Source: Buddleja alternifolia | Taxonomy: Eukaryota > Streptophyta > Magnoliopsida > Lamiales > Scrophulariaceae | Reading direction: 5' to 3' | NCBI GenBank assembly: GCA_019426215.1 | Contig: CM033393.1 | Coordinates: forward strand, 28,274,591-28,338,590 | DNA: 64,000 nucleotides | Shown here: piece after piece, positions 34,564 through 45,600 of the stretch | Layout: every line of letters begins with the position of its first letter | Position numbering within the stretch: the stretch's first letter is position 1 | Made by a program: the position numbers and the translations under genes | Notes under the pieces: model-generated | Database searches by the model: none | Told to the model about the DNA's origin: nothing | The model's input: only the letters and a program-made list of their open reading frames with translations

Positions 34564-36387
34564 AAATTTGTTGGTTTCGTTGATTTTTGTATGCATCTTC
34601 TTCATGTTCATATTGTATGTTCATGTTAATTACGCAATTGTTGATTTTGAATCAATTTGTTTGAATCGAAAAATCTGCTATTTTTGGAATTTTCTGATTG
34701 GATTAAAAATTCTGAAAATCGAGTTTTGAATTTCTGGAAAAGTCGAATTTCTGGAAATTGCAATTACTGAAATTGGGGATGATTCACAAATTTGGAAATT
34801 TGGACGTTCTATGTTGAAATTTTCGTTGGAATTGCGACAAATGGAAGTCGAACAGGCGCCGGACTACGACAACTCGATGGTGTGTAGAGGCGTTAATCGC
34901 GTCGCTAGGACCTGCCGTCGACCGCTGCTGCCGTCAGCGTAGAGTACCGCAGCATTCGCCGACTTCAGCCGCTAATAATGGCGCCCATATCGCCACCGCG
35001 TGGAAGCCGCAGATCTGATCTTGGAGCTCGGATCTGGACAAAAAAGGTGGCATATCAAATGCAGTTGGAAACGTCACTAAAAGCTTCGCCGTGGGCCGCT
35101 ATGGGGGGAGGTGGTACCGTTGTGGAATCGTAGGAGAAGATGCCGTCTTGCTCTGGGATTCTCTACTGCTCGCCGGGTTTGCCGCTCAGAGGAGGTGATA
35201 ATCGCCGTCCAGGCCATGGCGCTGGGCCTCGCATCCATGGCCGGCGAGACCACCGCCGCGATGGCCAGCGCCTGCGATGATGGCACAGGAAGAAGGGAGT
35301 TGTTGCCCTAAACAGGCAACAGGCTTGTGTGGTGTTGGGTCGAGCCCAACAATTATTAAATTATGTGTTGGGCTCAGCCTGACACATTTTAATATAATAT
35401 GAAATTGGGATTAGCCCGACACACAAAATATATAATCTTGGCCCAACATATTTAATTTTATTTATGAGGAATGGGCTTGGCCCATTCTCGGTTTAATTAA
35501 ATAATTGGTCCAACCTAATTTCGAAATTAAAGGTGTTGGGCTTGGCCCAACACTTGATAATTAAGAAAATAGGTTGAGGTTGGTTTGGACTTGAAAATGG
35601 TGGATAAGTTAAATGGGTTAATTGGTTTCTCACCCAATATAGCCCATGTGTGCTAATTTGGGTTGGACCCAACACACAACTAAATTAAAATTGGGTTTGA
35701 CCCAACACCTAATATGGATCAAATTATTTTCCTTTCTTCAATTAAACTATATGAGATTTAATTTTATAATAAATTGAATTGGATTTAGTTTACCTATCAA
35801 AATTAAATTAGTTTTAATTAAGTTACTAATTAAACTTAACTAATTTTGTAAGGTGATTAAATCGGATTTAGTTACTTATCAAAATTGAATTGGTTTTAAT
35901 TATATACTTAATTTATTAATTTTTAATTTTGTAACGAATCGTCAGCCCATGGAAATTAAATTGGATTAATTTCACACATGAAAGTTAAATTAAGTTTATT
36001 TTCATTTGGATTAAATTAGATTTAGTAAATCTATAAAAATTAATTTAGATTTAATTTCACTTTAATTAAATAAGATTTAGTCCTCCCAAGAAATTAGATT
36101 GAATCTAGTTTCACTTGGATTAAATTATATTTAATCTTCCCTTGATAATTAAATTGGATTTAATTATTTGTAAGTTAGATTTTTCGATCGCATGAAAATT
36201 AAATTGAATTCAATTTTATTTTGATTAAATTGGATTTAGTCTTAGTATGAAATTTGAATGGGATTTAATTGTGCAATAGTCAAATTGGATTTGATTAAAT
36301 AAATAAGTTAGATTTAATTTATTATTTATGTTCACATATATGTCTTGTATTTGATGCATGCTTATTATATGTCATGGCTACACTTTT
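34564..36387 (+). other. 5' leader of element F, first part (GC-rich then AT-rich)
   Basis: Bases 34840-35320 are markedly GC-rich with many CpG, unlike the flanks. Bases 35330-35720 repeat words such as TTGGGCTTGGCCCAACA. Bases 35740-36340 repeat AAATTGGATTTAATT-like units at irregular spacing. Overlapping open frames of 66-69 codons in the GC-rich block run on both strands and resemble no family I know. I read it as untranslated leader. Its last bases (CTTTT, 36383-36387) are the target of element E. Confidence 0.65.
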
Positions 36388-37929
36388 TGTTAGGAATTTC
36401 ATGTTAGATGTTTTGATGATGACAATTAGGATGTTATGTTAGACCCCAAAATATGTAAGTTTGATTTTAGCAGAAATCATGTATAAGCTTTGAAGCGTTA
36501 GATTTGTAATAGGCTTTATAGGCTTCGTTTTGTTTTTATTCTAGATTGTTGGGCTAAGTAGTCTTAGGCTGAGCGTCTGATGAATTCTGAGTGAGCTTAT
36601 CAGTAGTAAAGTTTGAAGACTCAAGCACCTGAAAGTCTGAATGAAGATGAAGTTTCCAAGCGTCCAAATGACCAGCTATATCAAGCGTCACCTTATAGGA
36701 CAAAAAAAATTCAAGGATGGATAAGCGTCTATCAATGATGGATTTCACCTGAATTTATTTCCAAGTCCAGAAGGAGTTTAATGCAAATATTCTCAGTGCA
36801 TTAAGTGCCAACGGGCATTTAATTCAAATGCATTAAATGCTGATAAGAGCATTAAATGTGATAAGTACTTTCAGAAGTATGGAGAAGCCACCCTATTGGA
36901 TTGTCAACTATTCACACACTGCAACACTAATTTTTGTGCAACAGATTTTCAGGAAAAATGACAAAAGTGGTTCACTCGCGGAAGTGAGAGACAGGCGCCT
37001 GTGCATGTGTCAAACGGACACTTTTTCCAAGAATGCGTATAAATAGGAGTTCAACAACTAGCCAAAAAACAACGATCCACTCCAAGCCAAAATGTTGTTG
37101 CATTGAAGTTTCATTCCTTAAAATCTTAGAAAAGCCAGAATATTCAAGCAAACATTTTCCTTGCATTTCTTCAATTCCTGAAACAGTCAACCAAATATCT
37201 CAAACATTCTTTTCGGAGAAACCTACACTACTATTGAGATATTCCTAGTTGTTTGAACTTTATCAAAATCAAACAAATCGTTTAGAAAAACCTCATCGAA
37301 GCCTCGCGATCTGTGTGAGGTCGAAGTTAGATGCTTGCATTATTTCTGGGTGAAAGAAGCAAGGGGATAGAAGTGATTTGGAGCAGAAATCTGTGTGATC
37401 AAGGAGCTCAAGTCATCAACATCCATCTCTCCCTACTTTGTAGAAGTTTCTGTGTGATTTTTTGAGAACCATCTTAGTGGATTGCCTCTGAGTGTTCGAG
37501 GAGAAGAAGGACGTAGTTGGGATTACACCACCCAACGAACCTTACAAATATCGTGTTCTTTACTTGACAATCATTTCTCATATTATTATATCATTGTATA
37601 AATCTGTTAAGTAAAACTCAAGTGAACGCTAAGCAACTAAGGAACCGTTTGTGACGCTAAAGCTTTTAAACAAGAAGACTACAAAATCATTCCACTGTGC
37701 TAACACTGATTAAAGAAGTGAACGCTTAAACCTATTTAGTTGTAGTATTCAAATCATGAAATCTAAGTTAACTTTATAAAACAGTCATCATTAGACGCTT
37801 AGGTCAAGCGCCTACTTCTCAAGCATCCAATGAATTTTTATACGAAAGGTTTTGAAGTCGAAAAAGACTTCAGGATCTATTCAACCCCCCCCCCTTCTAG
37901 ACCCTTTCGTATGCCACTTGGGACCAACA
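36388..37929 (+). repeat. 5' LTR of element E
   Basis: It is 1542 bp, starts TGTTAGGAATTTCATG and ends CTTGGGACCAACA. By eye it is very similar to 47079-48622. At least nine AGCGTY or RACGCT words occur in it. Confidence 0.96.
37038..37045 (+). promoter_or_regulatory. TATA box in 5' LTR of element E
   Basis: TATAAATA, in the same place as the TATA box of element A. In the 3' LTR the matching bases (around 47727) read TATACATA. Confidence 0.7.
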
Positions 37930-37931
37930 AG

Positions 37932-37945
37932 TGGTATCAGAGTGG
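37932..37945 (+). promoter_or_regulatory. Primer-binding site of element E
   Basis: TGGTATCAGAGTGG two bases after the LTR; its first 11 bases match the initiator tRNA-Met complement. Confidence 0.93.
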
Positions 37946-38031
37946 TTAAAGTTAAAACTTTAAAATTTACAAGCACACCAGCTTGTTTAGATCCTTTTTT
38001 TTTCAAATCCAGTTGTTTAAAAATTCTCTTT

Positions 38032-40220
38032 ATGGATTTTTCTAAAGTACCTAAGTTGACCGAGTCAAACTATGACTCATGGAAGGTCAAAGCTTTCACA
38101 TACCTTTGCTCATGTGATGACGAATTGTGCGATATTATTTCAGATGGACCAATACAAATTTTAAAGGTTATTACCAGAGCGCTTGGAGCCACAGAAGAAA
38201 CTCCAAATGGCTATGTTGAGAAGCCTAAACAAAAGTGGTCCACTGATGAGCGTCGAAGAGCAAATTTGGACAATGTTGGTCGAAATGCTTTGTATACGGC
38301 TATTGGTGATAACGACAATTTATTCAACAAAGTCAAATCATGTAATACCACGAAAGAAATTTGGGATAAGTTGGCCATAATCTATGGTGGATCAGCTCAA
38401 ATCAAGGAAAATAAGCTCTCCATTGCTAAATAAAAATTCAACAGCTTTAAGATGTTACCTAACGAGACCCTAGAGCAATTGGAAATAAGATTCACAATTC
38501 TTGTTACGGAACTTACGTCGTGGGAATGGATTTGCAAAACAGAGAAATGGTGATTAAGATTTTCAGAAGTCTATCTAGTAGATTTTTGATGAAGACAACC
38601 ACAATAAAAGAATCTAATATGTTGGACATTTTAAGTACAGAAGACACCTTTTCAAAACTCAAGGGATTTGAGTTTGAGTTAAATTTAGCCAGTGATGTTG
38701 TGAGTAGTCTGGTAATTGAATCTGGAGCGCTCGTAGCATCAATCAAGGGTAAATCGGGTAATAAGGAAAAAGGTTCAGATATTAGTGAGGATGAGGAACT
38801 AGCGCTTCTAAATAGATTCAAAAAGTTCCTGAGATATGAAAAGAAAGGAAATAGTCCTAAGCATCAAGTAAACAGTTCATATCAAGTGCTTGCTCCAATA
38901 CATCAACAGTCTACATCCCGAGCGCCTGTTCAGTACCAAGCTTCTGCTCAAAATCTCTCAGTGCCATTGGTTTCAAAACCACACACTGCAAGGTTAACAA
39001 ATGAACAAAAGATGAAAAGTAATCTTTGTTATAATTGCAGGAAACCAGGGCACTACCAAGCAAATTGCCCTTATCTAAACGTATCTAAGCCTTCAACGTA
39101 GGATTACTTAGATAGAAACCAATTCAGGAGCAACTTTCGTTAATAAGGTTTGCTAGCGAAATCAGAACAAGCATCCGCACCTGAAGATTTGGAGTCTTCA
39201 AAAGAAAGTAGTGATGATGATGAGCCAGTGGATGACTCAGCGCTTATTTGTCTCATGGCCAGAGATGATGAAGCGTCTCCTGAGGTAAACACTGAATTAT
39301 CTCTTCCTCTTTCTTATGAAGAATTGCTTGACAAAGTCAAAGAATATTATAATGATTGTCAAGTTGCCGCCAGATTATATCAAAATCACTTTGATATTAT
39401 TTCATCGCTCAAAAGTGATAATGTGACGCTCAAAGCAGAGTTGTAAGTTCTGCAACAGTTCATTGAGAAAAACCAATCGCTTGAGAGTGAAATAATCCAG
39501 CTGAAAAGTGATCTTGATATAATAGTCAAGAGAGAAGCTGAGCTAATTGCTAGACTTGCTAAATCAGAACAGCTCATCTCATCATTGTCTAAAGCGTCAA
39601 GAAAGCTAGACAATGTGACTGAGGTAACAAGATTATTTGGTGAAAAGATCGGTTTAGGATGCAATAAATTCTGTAAACAACCAAACAAATCTAAACTTAT
39701 GGCAAACAACAAAGGAAAGGGTGTTTTCTTTGTTAAATAAGGTTCACAAAATCAAACACATGTTGAACCAAGCGACAATGGTACGAGGCCGAATGAGAAA
39801 GTCAAAGTTGACTCAGGCCACGGTTAAGCAAAGGCAAATAACTCACAAAGATGGGTTCATCCAAACGCCCAAAAGGCTAAGGATAAATCTAATCACTATG
39901 AATCCAGCGCTAAGCGTCCAGCACTAAAAATGCAACCCAAGCCAGCGCCAAGGAAATACCAGCGTCAATATCCACAACGGTCTAGATCATATTATCGCTA
40001 CTTTGATGATTATAACTATGACTATGATTATGATAACTATTATAATCGAGGATATTACTATACACCCAAACAACACACGCAACACAATGTGAAACCCAAG
40101 AAGACCAGTATTCCTACAATGAAGACTAGGCAAGTATGGGTTTCTAAAGTTCTAATTCAAACTAACAATGCTACTAATGTTGAAGGACCCAAGCAACAAT
40201 GGGTACCTAAACAGAAATAG
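38032..40220 (+). pseudogene. gag of element E
   Basis: The start is MDFSKVPKLTESNYDSWKVK at 38032 and the end a TAG at 40218. It has the gag helical domain, an intact zinc knuckle CYNCRKPGHYQANC, an acidic patch (DLESSKESSDDDEPVDDSAL), a coiled-coil region and a Tyr/Asp tail (YRYFDDYNYDYDYDNYYN) followed by KQHTQH. Stops lie near 38433, 39101, 39142, 39447 and 39739. Those at 39101, 39142 (two adjacent codons) and 39447 replace Gln codons seen in A. The N-terminal 134 codons from the ATG are open. Confidence 0.92.
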
Positions 40221-40243
40221 AACTTCCTGTTTGATTGCAGGTA

Positions 40244-40862
40244 CCTAGAGCTAAAGCCAATACATCTATTTAGTACTTCGATAGTGGATCATCAAGGCAC
40301 AAAACTGGTTCCAAAGATCTTTTGATCAACTATCGAGCGGCCAATGGTCCTCAGGTTGTATTTGGTGACAACTCCAAAGGTAAAACCAAAGGTATAGGTA
40401 CTGTGCATAGGGGGAACATCATGATAAGTGATGTTTATTATGTTGAGGGTCTAAAGCACAATTTATTAAGTATAAGTTAATTTTGTGATAAAGGCTTTGA
40501 AGTCATATTCTCAAGCGACTGTTGCTATATAAATGACGCTAAGACTAAGTCTACTAAATTGAAAGGTAAAAGAACTAATAATGTATATTTGATAGATTGG
40601 GGTTCAACACTTGATAACAACCCAACATGTTTTGTTGCTAAAAATGAATCTAAAACGGGTTGGTTATGGCATAGAAAAATGAATCACCTCAACTTTAAGA
40701 CAATCTCTTAGCTTAGAAATCTAAATCTTGTAGAGGGATTACCAAAAGGATCATTTCATAAGGATCGCCTTTGTGACGCTTATCAAATGGCAAATAAGTC
40801 AAATTATCTTTCAAGAAAAAACCTCATCTATCTACCTCTAGAATACTTGAACTACTTCATGG
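40244..40862 (+). pseudogene. Protease and GAG-pre-integrase of element E
   Basis: The protease motif FDSGSSRHKTGSKDLL keeps the catalytic D-S-G. GAG-pre-integrase has GWLWHRKMNHLNFKTI and ends near STSRILELLH. The preceding TTCCTGTTTGATTGCAG (to 40240) resembles a splice acceptor between gag stop and pol. Stops at 40289 (TGG to TAG) and 40479 (CAA to TAA) break the frame. Confidence 0.85.
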
Positions 40863-42060
40863 GCTAGACAAAGCACTTTATGGTTTATAAGCTAGACAAA
40901 TGGGTAAAGGTATGGTTTATAAGCTAGACAAAGCACTTTATGGGCTTAAGCAAGCACCCCGAGCATGGTATGACACTTTTTCTATTTTCTTTATTGGTAA
41001 AGGCTTTTCAAAAGGCAGGGTTGATACAACGTTATTTAAGATTACCAATGATGAAGATATTCTCTTAGTCTAAATTTATGTTGATGATATTATATTTGGT
41101 TCTACTAACAAACGTCTGTGTGAGAAATTTTCAAAAATGATGCAAGAACAATTTGAAATGAGCATGATGGGTGAATTAACTTTTTTCTTAGGATTACTAG
41201 TTAAACAACTCCCCAATGGCATATTTATTAACTAAGCTAAATATACAAGAGATGTGATTAAGAAATTTGGTATGGAAAATGCATCATATTCAAAAATTCC
41301 AATGCGCTAAACGCTTAAGCTAGATAAAGATGAAAGTGGGAAGAAAGTTGATATCACTAACTATAGAGGTAAAATTGGATCACTTCTTTATCTTACTGCT
41401 AGTAGACCTGATATTATGTTTTCGGTATGCATGTGTGCACAGTTTCAAGCTGATCTTAAAGAGTCACACTTAATTGCTGCCAAGAAGATCCTTAAATACC
41501 TAAAAGGCACACAAAATGTGGGCTTATGGTATCCTAGGGACTCTCCTTGTGAACTAATTGGTTACTCAGATGCAGATTTTGCAGGTTGCAAAATAGATCG
41601 TAAGAGTACTAGTGGTACATGTCAATTTCTAGGTGATAGGTTAGTTTCATGGCATAGTAAGAAACAACAATCGATAGCTACCTCCACAGCCGAAGCTGAA
41701 TATGTAGCTTCAGGAAATTGTTGTGCACAAGTGTTATGGATGAGGCAACAACTTAGAGATTATGGCATAATCCTAGGTCCAACCCCTATTCATTGTGATA
41801 ACCAAAGCGCTCTAGCCATGACTCAAAACCCTGTTCTTCACTCCAGAACCAAACATATTGACATTAGATTCCATTTTCTTCGTGACCATGTTCAAAAGAA
41901 AGCTATCTCCATGCACTTTATTGAAACTAACAAACAACTGGCAGATATCTTCACCAAATCGCTAAATGAACAACGCTTTCTCACTTTGAGAAGTGAACTA
42001 GGTATGATCGACTTAAACGTTTCAACATTTGTGCATACAATATTGGACGCTCAAACATAA
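40863..42060 (+). pseudogene. RT fragment and RNase H of element E
   Basis: Integrase and the RT N-terminal half are gone. Sequence resumes with [24 protein letters not shown], then [12 protein letters not shown] with the YVDD intact. Stops precede it at about 41070 and follow at 41234 and 41308, all CAA to TAA relative to A. From 41416 to 42060 RNase H is open for 214 codons: [27 protein letters not shown] and HCDNQSALAM. At the junction, CTAGACAAAGCACTTTATGG occurs twice (about 40865 and 40926), a local duplication. Confidence 0.92.
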
Positions 42061-42652
42061 AAAGGTCTTTGATCTCAAGCGTCAATATTACAACAGTTAC
42101 AATAAATACCAACAAGTGGTATAACCATGAGTGGTGTCTGTTAAGTGTTGAACCAATTTATAAAAATAATGCATAAATTTTACAAGTTTCTTGAAGTAGT
42201 GGATAGACTCAATAGTCTATGTTGTACTCTATCTACACGCTTCCATCATATCAAACTGGCGGGTAATCAAAACTTTTCAAAATGGCGGTTCTGAAATAAC
42301 TCGTGTCTATGTACGTGTCAATGTACCATCAGGTGCGTGTACTACACTCTGAAAATGCCAAACATTTTTAAAACTTTAACTCGGATGTCAAATCTTTATA
42401 AATGGGAGTTACCAAATGTAACTTCTCTCTCATACACAAAACTCATGTCCGCAGTTAATACTTTTCATGGCTGAGATTAAATCATTTTACACGTGTTTAC
42501 ATCTTATTGAAACGAGAAAACACAAGTTTCAAAATTTTCTTTCTGTGTCATTTAAAACACAATTTTTGTAGAAAATTACTTACTTTACTCTTTGCAAATT
42601 TTACTCTCTCTCTTTCAAAGAAAAAAAAATCTCAGTTCATCCCTTAACTAAA
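42061..42652 (+). promoter_or_regulatory. Spacer with possible internal promoter before the 3' ORF
   Basis: TATAAATG lies at 42397-42404 after TTTAACTCGGATGTC. A pyrimidine-rich TTCTCTCTCATACAC follows, and a short frame MAEIKSFYTCLHLIETRK opens at 42467. ACACGTGT, a G-box-like site, is at about 42487. A TCTCTCTCTTTC stretch precedes the main ATG at 42653. The layout looks like a plant promoter and 5' leader. Element A keeps the TATA-like box at the same distance. No transcription evidence is available. Confidence 0.4.
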
Positions 42653-45600
42653 ATGGCACCAAAGAAATCTGCTTCCACTTCGGCCGAGCCTATCATCAAG
42701 GTCACTGAAGGCCTTGTTGTCGATTGGAAATTTCTTTATGAGCAACCTCAGATCAATCTAACTGATATGATGGACATGGTAACAAACACTGGACTCAAAA
42801 CATTCTTAACTAAGTATTCTTATTTGTTCCCAATGGAAGTCGACACCTTCTGGAAAATTGCTAAACCCTTCGAAGACAAGAAGTCTATCTCTTGTCTCAT
42901 TCCTCTATCCAAGAAGGAACCACCTAAGTAATTCGTACTGACTGCTGCTTCCATTGCCAAGAACTTCAATCTTCCAAATGAGGGTGAGGCATTGGACAGT
43001 GTAACTTTAGAACAAATCAAGAACGCATGGACGACTATGAGTGCTTATGATGGAGTACCATACAAACAGTACTTTGAAAAGAAGGATTTAGTGTCCAAGT
43101 GCCGACTGATGGCTGATTTCTACAGCAAGATCATAAAATGTCGAGTTGGTACTTTGATAAGGTGAACCCAATTCAATTTCAGATGATGACGGGGATACTC
43201 CTCAACCTCAAGATCAACTGGAGTGACTATGTTTTTGGAAGGTTTCGGGAATGTCTAAGCTCCCTAAATAAACCTTATGGACTTATTTTGAGTGACCTAC
43301 TATATCAATCAAACTGTGTCTATTCGTCTGGTCAACCGCTGAACAAGACCAAGTTGCTAGGAAAAAGGATTCTGAACAATCTCTTTAATCCTCCCAAAGT
43401 TGGTGGTGCTGCTAGACCACTGTCTGAGCGTCTGACGAAGAAGCTGAGCATCCAGTTCCAGAAGAAGCTGTGAAGCGTCTAGCTGTTACTGAGATAAGGG
43501 CTCCTAGAAAGCCCAAGGCTCAAGTCATTCCTTATCCTCAAAAGGATGATAAGGACACTCATGAGGATGCAGAGGACAAGATACCTCTCATCAGGTGTAG
43601 GAAGTTGGAAAGGATTATTAAACAAATAAACTTTGCGAAACCAGCTGCCGCTCCTCCCGCTCAAACGCTAAAGCTCGTTGAAGGAGTCAACGTGAAGAAA
43701 ATTTTCAAGCGTTCCAGGATAAACAAGCGTTGAGCTGCTCCTGTTCCTGAAGAGCCTGAGACTGTTGAGCCAAGCACTCAAGTTGCTGTTGAGCCAAGCG
43801 CTCAAGTTGTTGTTAAGCCAAGCGCTCAAGGAGCTGATGAGACTAGTTCTTAGGGTAAGTTTATTTCTTCCCACAACATTTCCTTTCCTACATCTGTAGA
43901 AGATCCTGCTCTTATAAAGGATAGTTCTTGTGTTACAGCTTTAGTTCCGGCTGTTGTTGAAGAATCAATAGACGTCCACCTGGATGTTGAGATGACACAT
44001 ATTGTGGCCATTGCCAAAGATGTTGCCGCAGAAGCTGCTACACTCGAAGTAGAGGAATCTGCTCCCAAAGAGGTTCAAGCGTCAACTATTGTTCCGACTA
44101 TGACAGAGGCACGCTCACAAAGTCAGAGTGTTGCTGATGACGTTACAAAGCCAAGGCATTTCTTCAAGCTGGACCCACTGAAGATGATTGATAATTCAAT
44201 CAATTATATGTCCCCAGCGCTCGAAGAAGACTTCATTCCAGCAGGATATAATGAAGAAAGATACATTAATGCTGAAAATGAGGTAGCCTCACTAATTAAC
44301 ATCGACAATCAAATCAGAGATGTAGTGTTCAACACTGACTGGACAAAAATTGAGAGAAAATATTATCTGGCAATACAACTCGGTAAATCTCTTGATCAGA
44401 TATCGTCTTCCCTTATTCTTCAACAAGACAGACAAGGAGGCTTAACTCCTAAGTGTGATGTAGATCTGGCTTACTATCTAGACTATGGGCACATCAAGTC
44501 AACCGATTTCGCTTTAAGGGACTACAACATCAGAGTGTATGATCCTCTTCGCCCCACCTTTCTCAATCCGTCTGAAACAGAGAAGGCTACACACATTTTC
44601 CTCTCATAGCAAATAGTGAAGAAAACTTGAATTCTGCCAATCCACTTCTCATGTGGAAGAATAGAGGAATTCACGCCGGTGAGCGTCTAGCATCTCTCAC
44701 AGATGTGATCCAGACTGAAGCTGATGCATACTTTGACAGCGTCTGGAATGCTAACTATTAGATTGATAGATACCATTTTGAATCTATCAGAGATATCCAC
44801 CATGAAGGCGCTAGAGCTATGATTAATGCTGGCACAGAGGTAAATTAGGCTGAAGCGTATGTGGGTCATAGATACACTTTCCCGGAGTTAGTTCAAGCTC
44901 CCCATTTATTTAGCATGGGCATGCATGACAAGAAGCGTCAGTTTGCCAAGTATTGCCTTAAAAAGCGTCAATTGAGAATTGGACCTGTTCTCAAGCTCCC
45001 ACTAATTCGACATCAAATTGAGTAGTGTTTGCAACAAGAGCTTCACAGAATGTCCATTACTCCTCTTCACTTCAACGCTAATACATCAACCAATAGCAGT
45101 ACTTCAATATCTAGCTTGAATTTTGCTCCAAGCCACTGCGATGATAACTACAACATGATGGTGAGGATTATGACTCCCCTATCACTTTTCGACTGAATCT
45201 TCACTGCCAATCTCTGACAATGGAACGGTTCAGTAATCAACCCCTTTCGAGGATATCCCTTGCTCCCATCTATTCGCAAGGAGGTACTCCGTCACTATGA
45301 GTTTGTCCTCTCATTGCTGGAAAGAAATCAGGGACTGGCTCAAGCTATATATGCTTATCTGGAAGATTACTATAAGTCGTATGTTCCTGAATCTCAACGT
45401 CTTCAAAGTCTTTCAACAGATAGGTTGATTGGATTCTCTAGGAATTACTACCCAGATGCGATTTTCTCTATCTGCCAAGCGCCGTAAAAAATCTTTCCAA
45501 ATCATGTGCTGGATATCATTGGTCCAATGTACATTAGGGCCATAGATAGCCCAATTTGCACTTTCATTCAAGGCACCTGCATCTCTTGTTCCAGGCTGAC

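Noticed and set aside
35077..35311. Overlapping open frames on opposite strands in the GC-rich island
   Set aside because: High GC lowers stop frequency; neither frame has a family signature and both lie in an untranslated leader.
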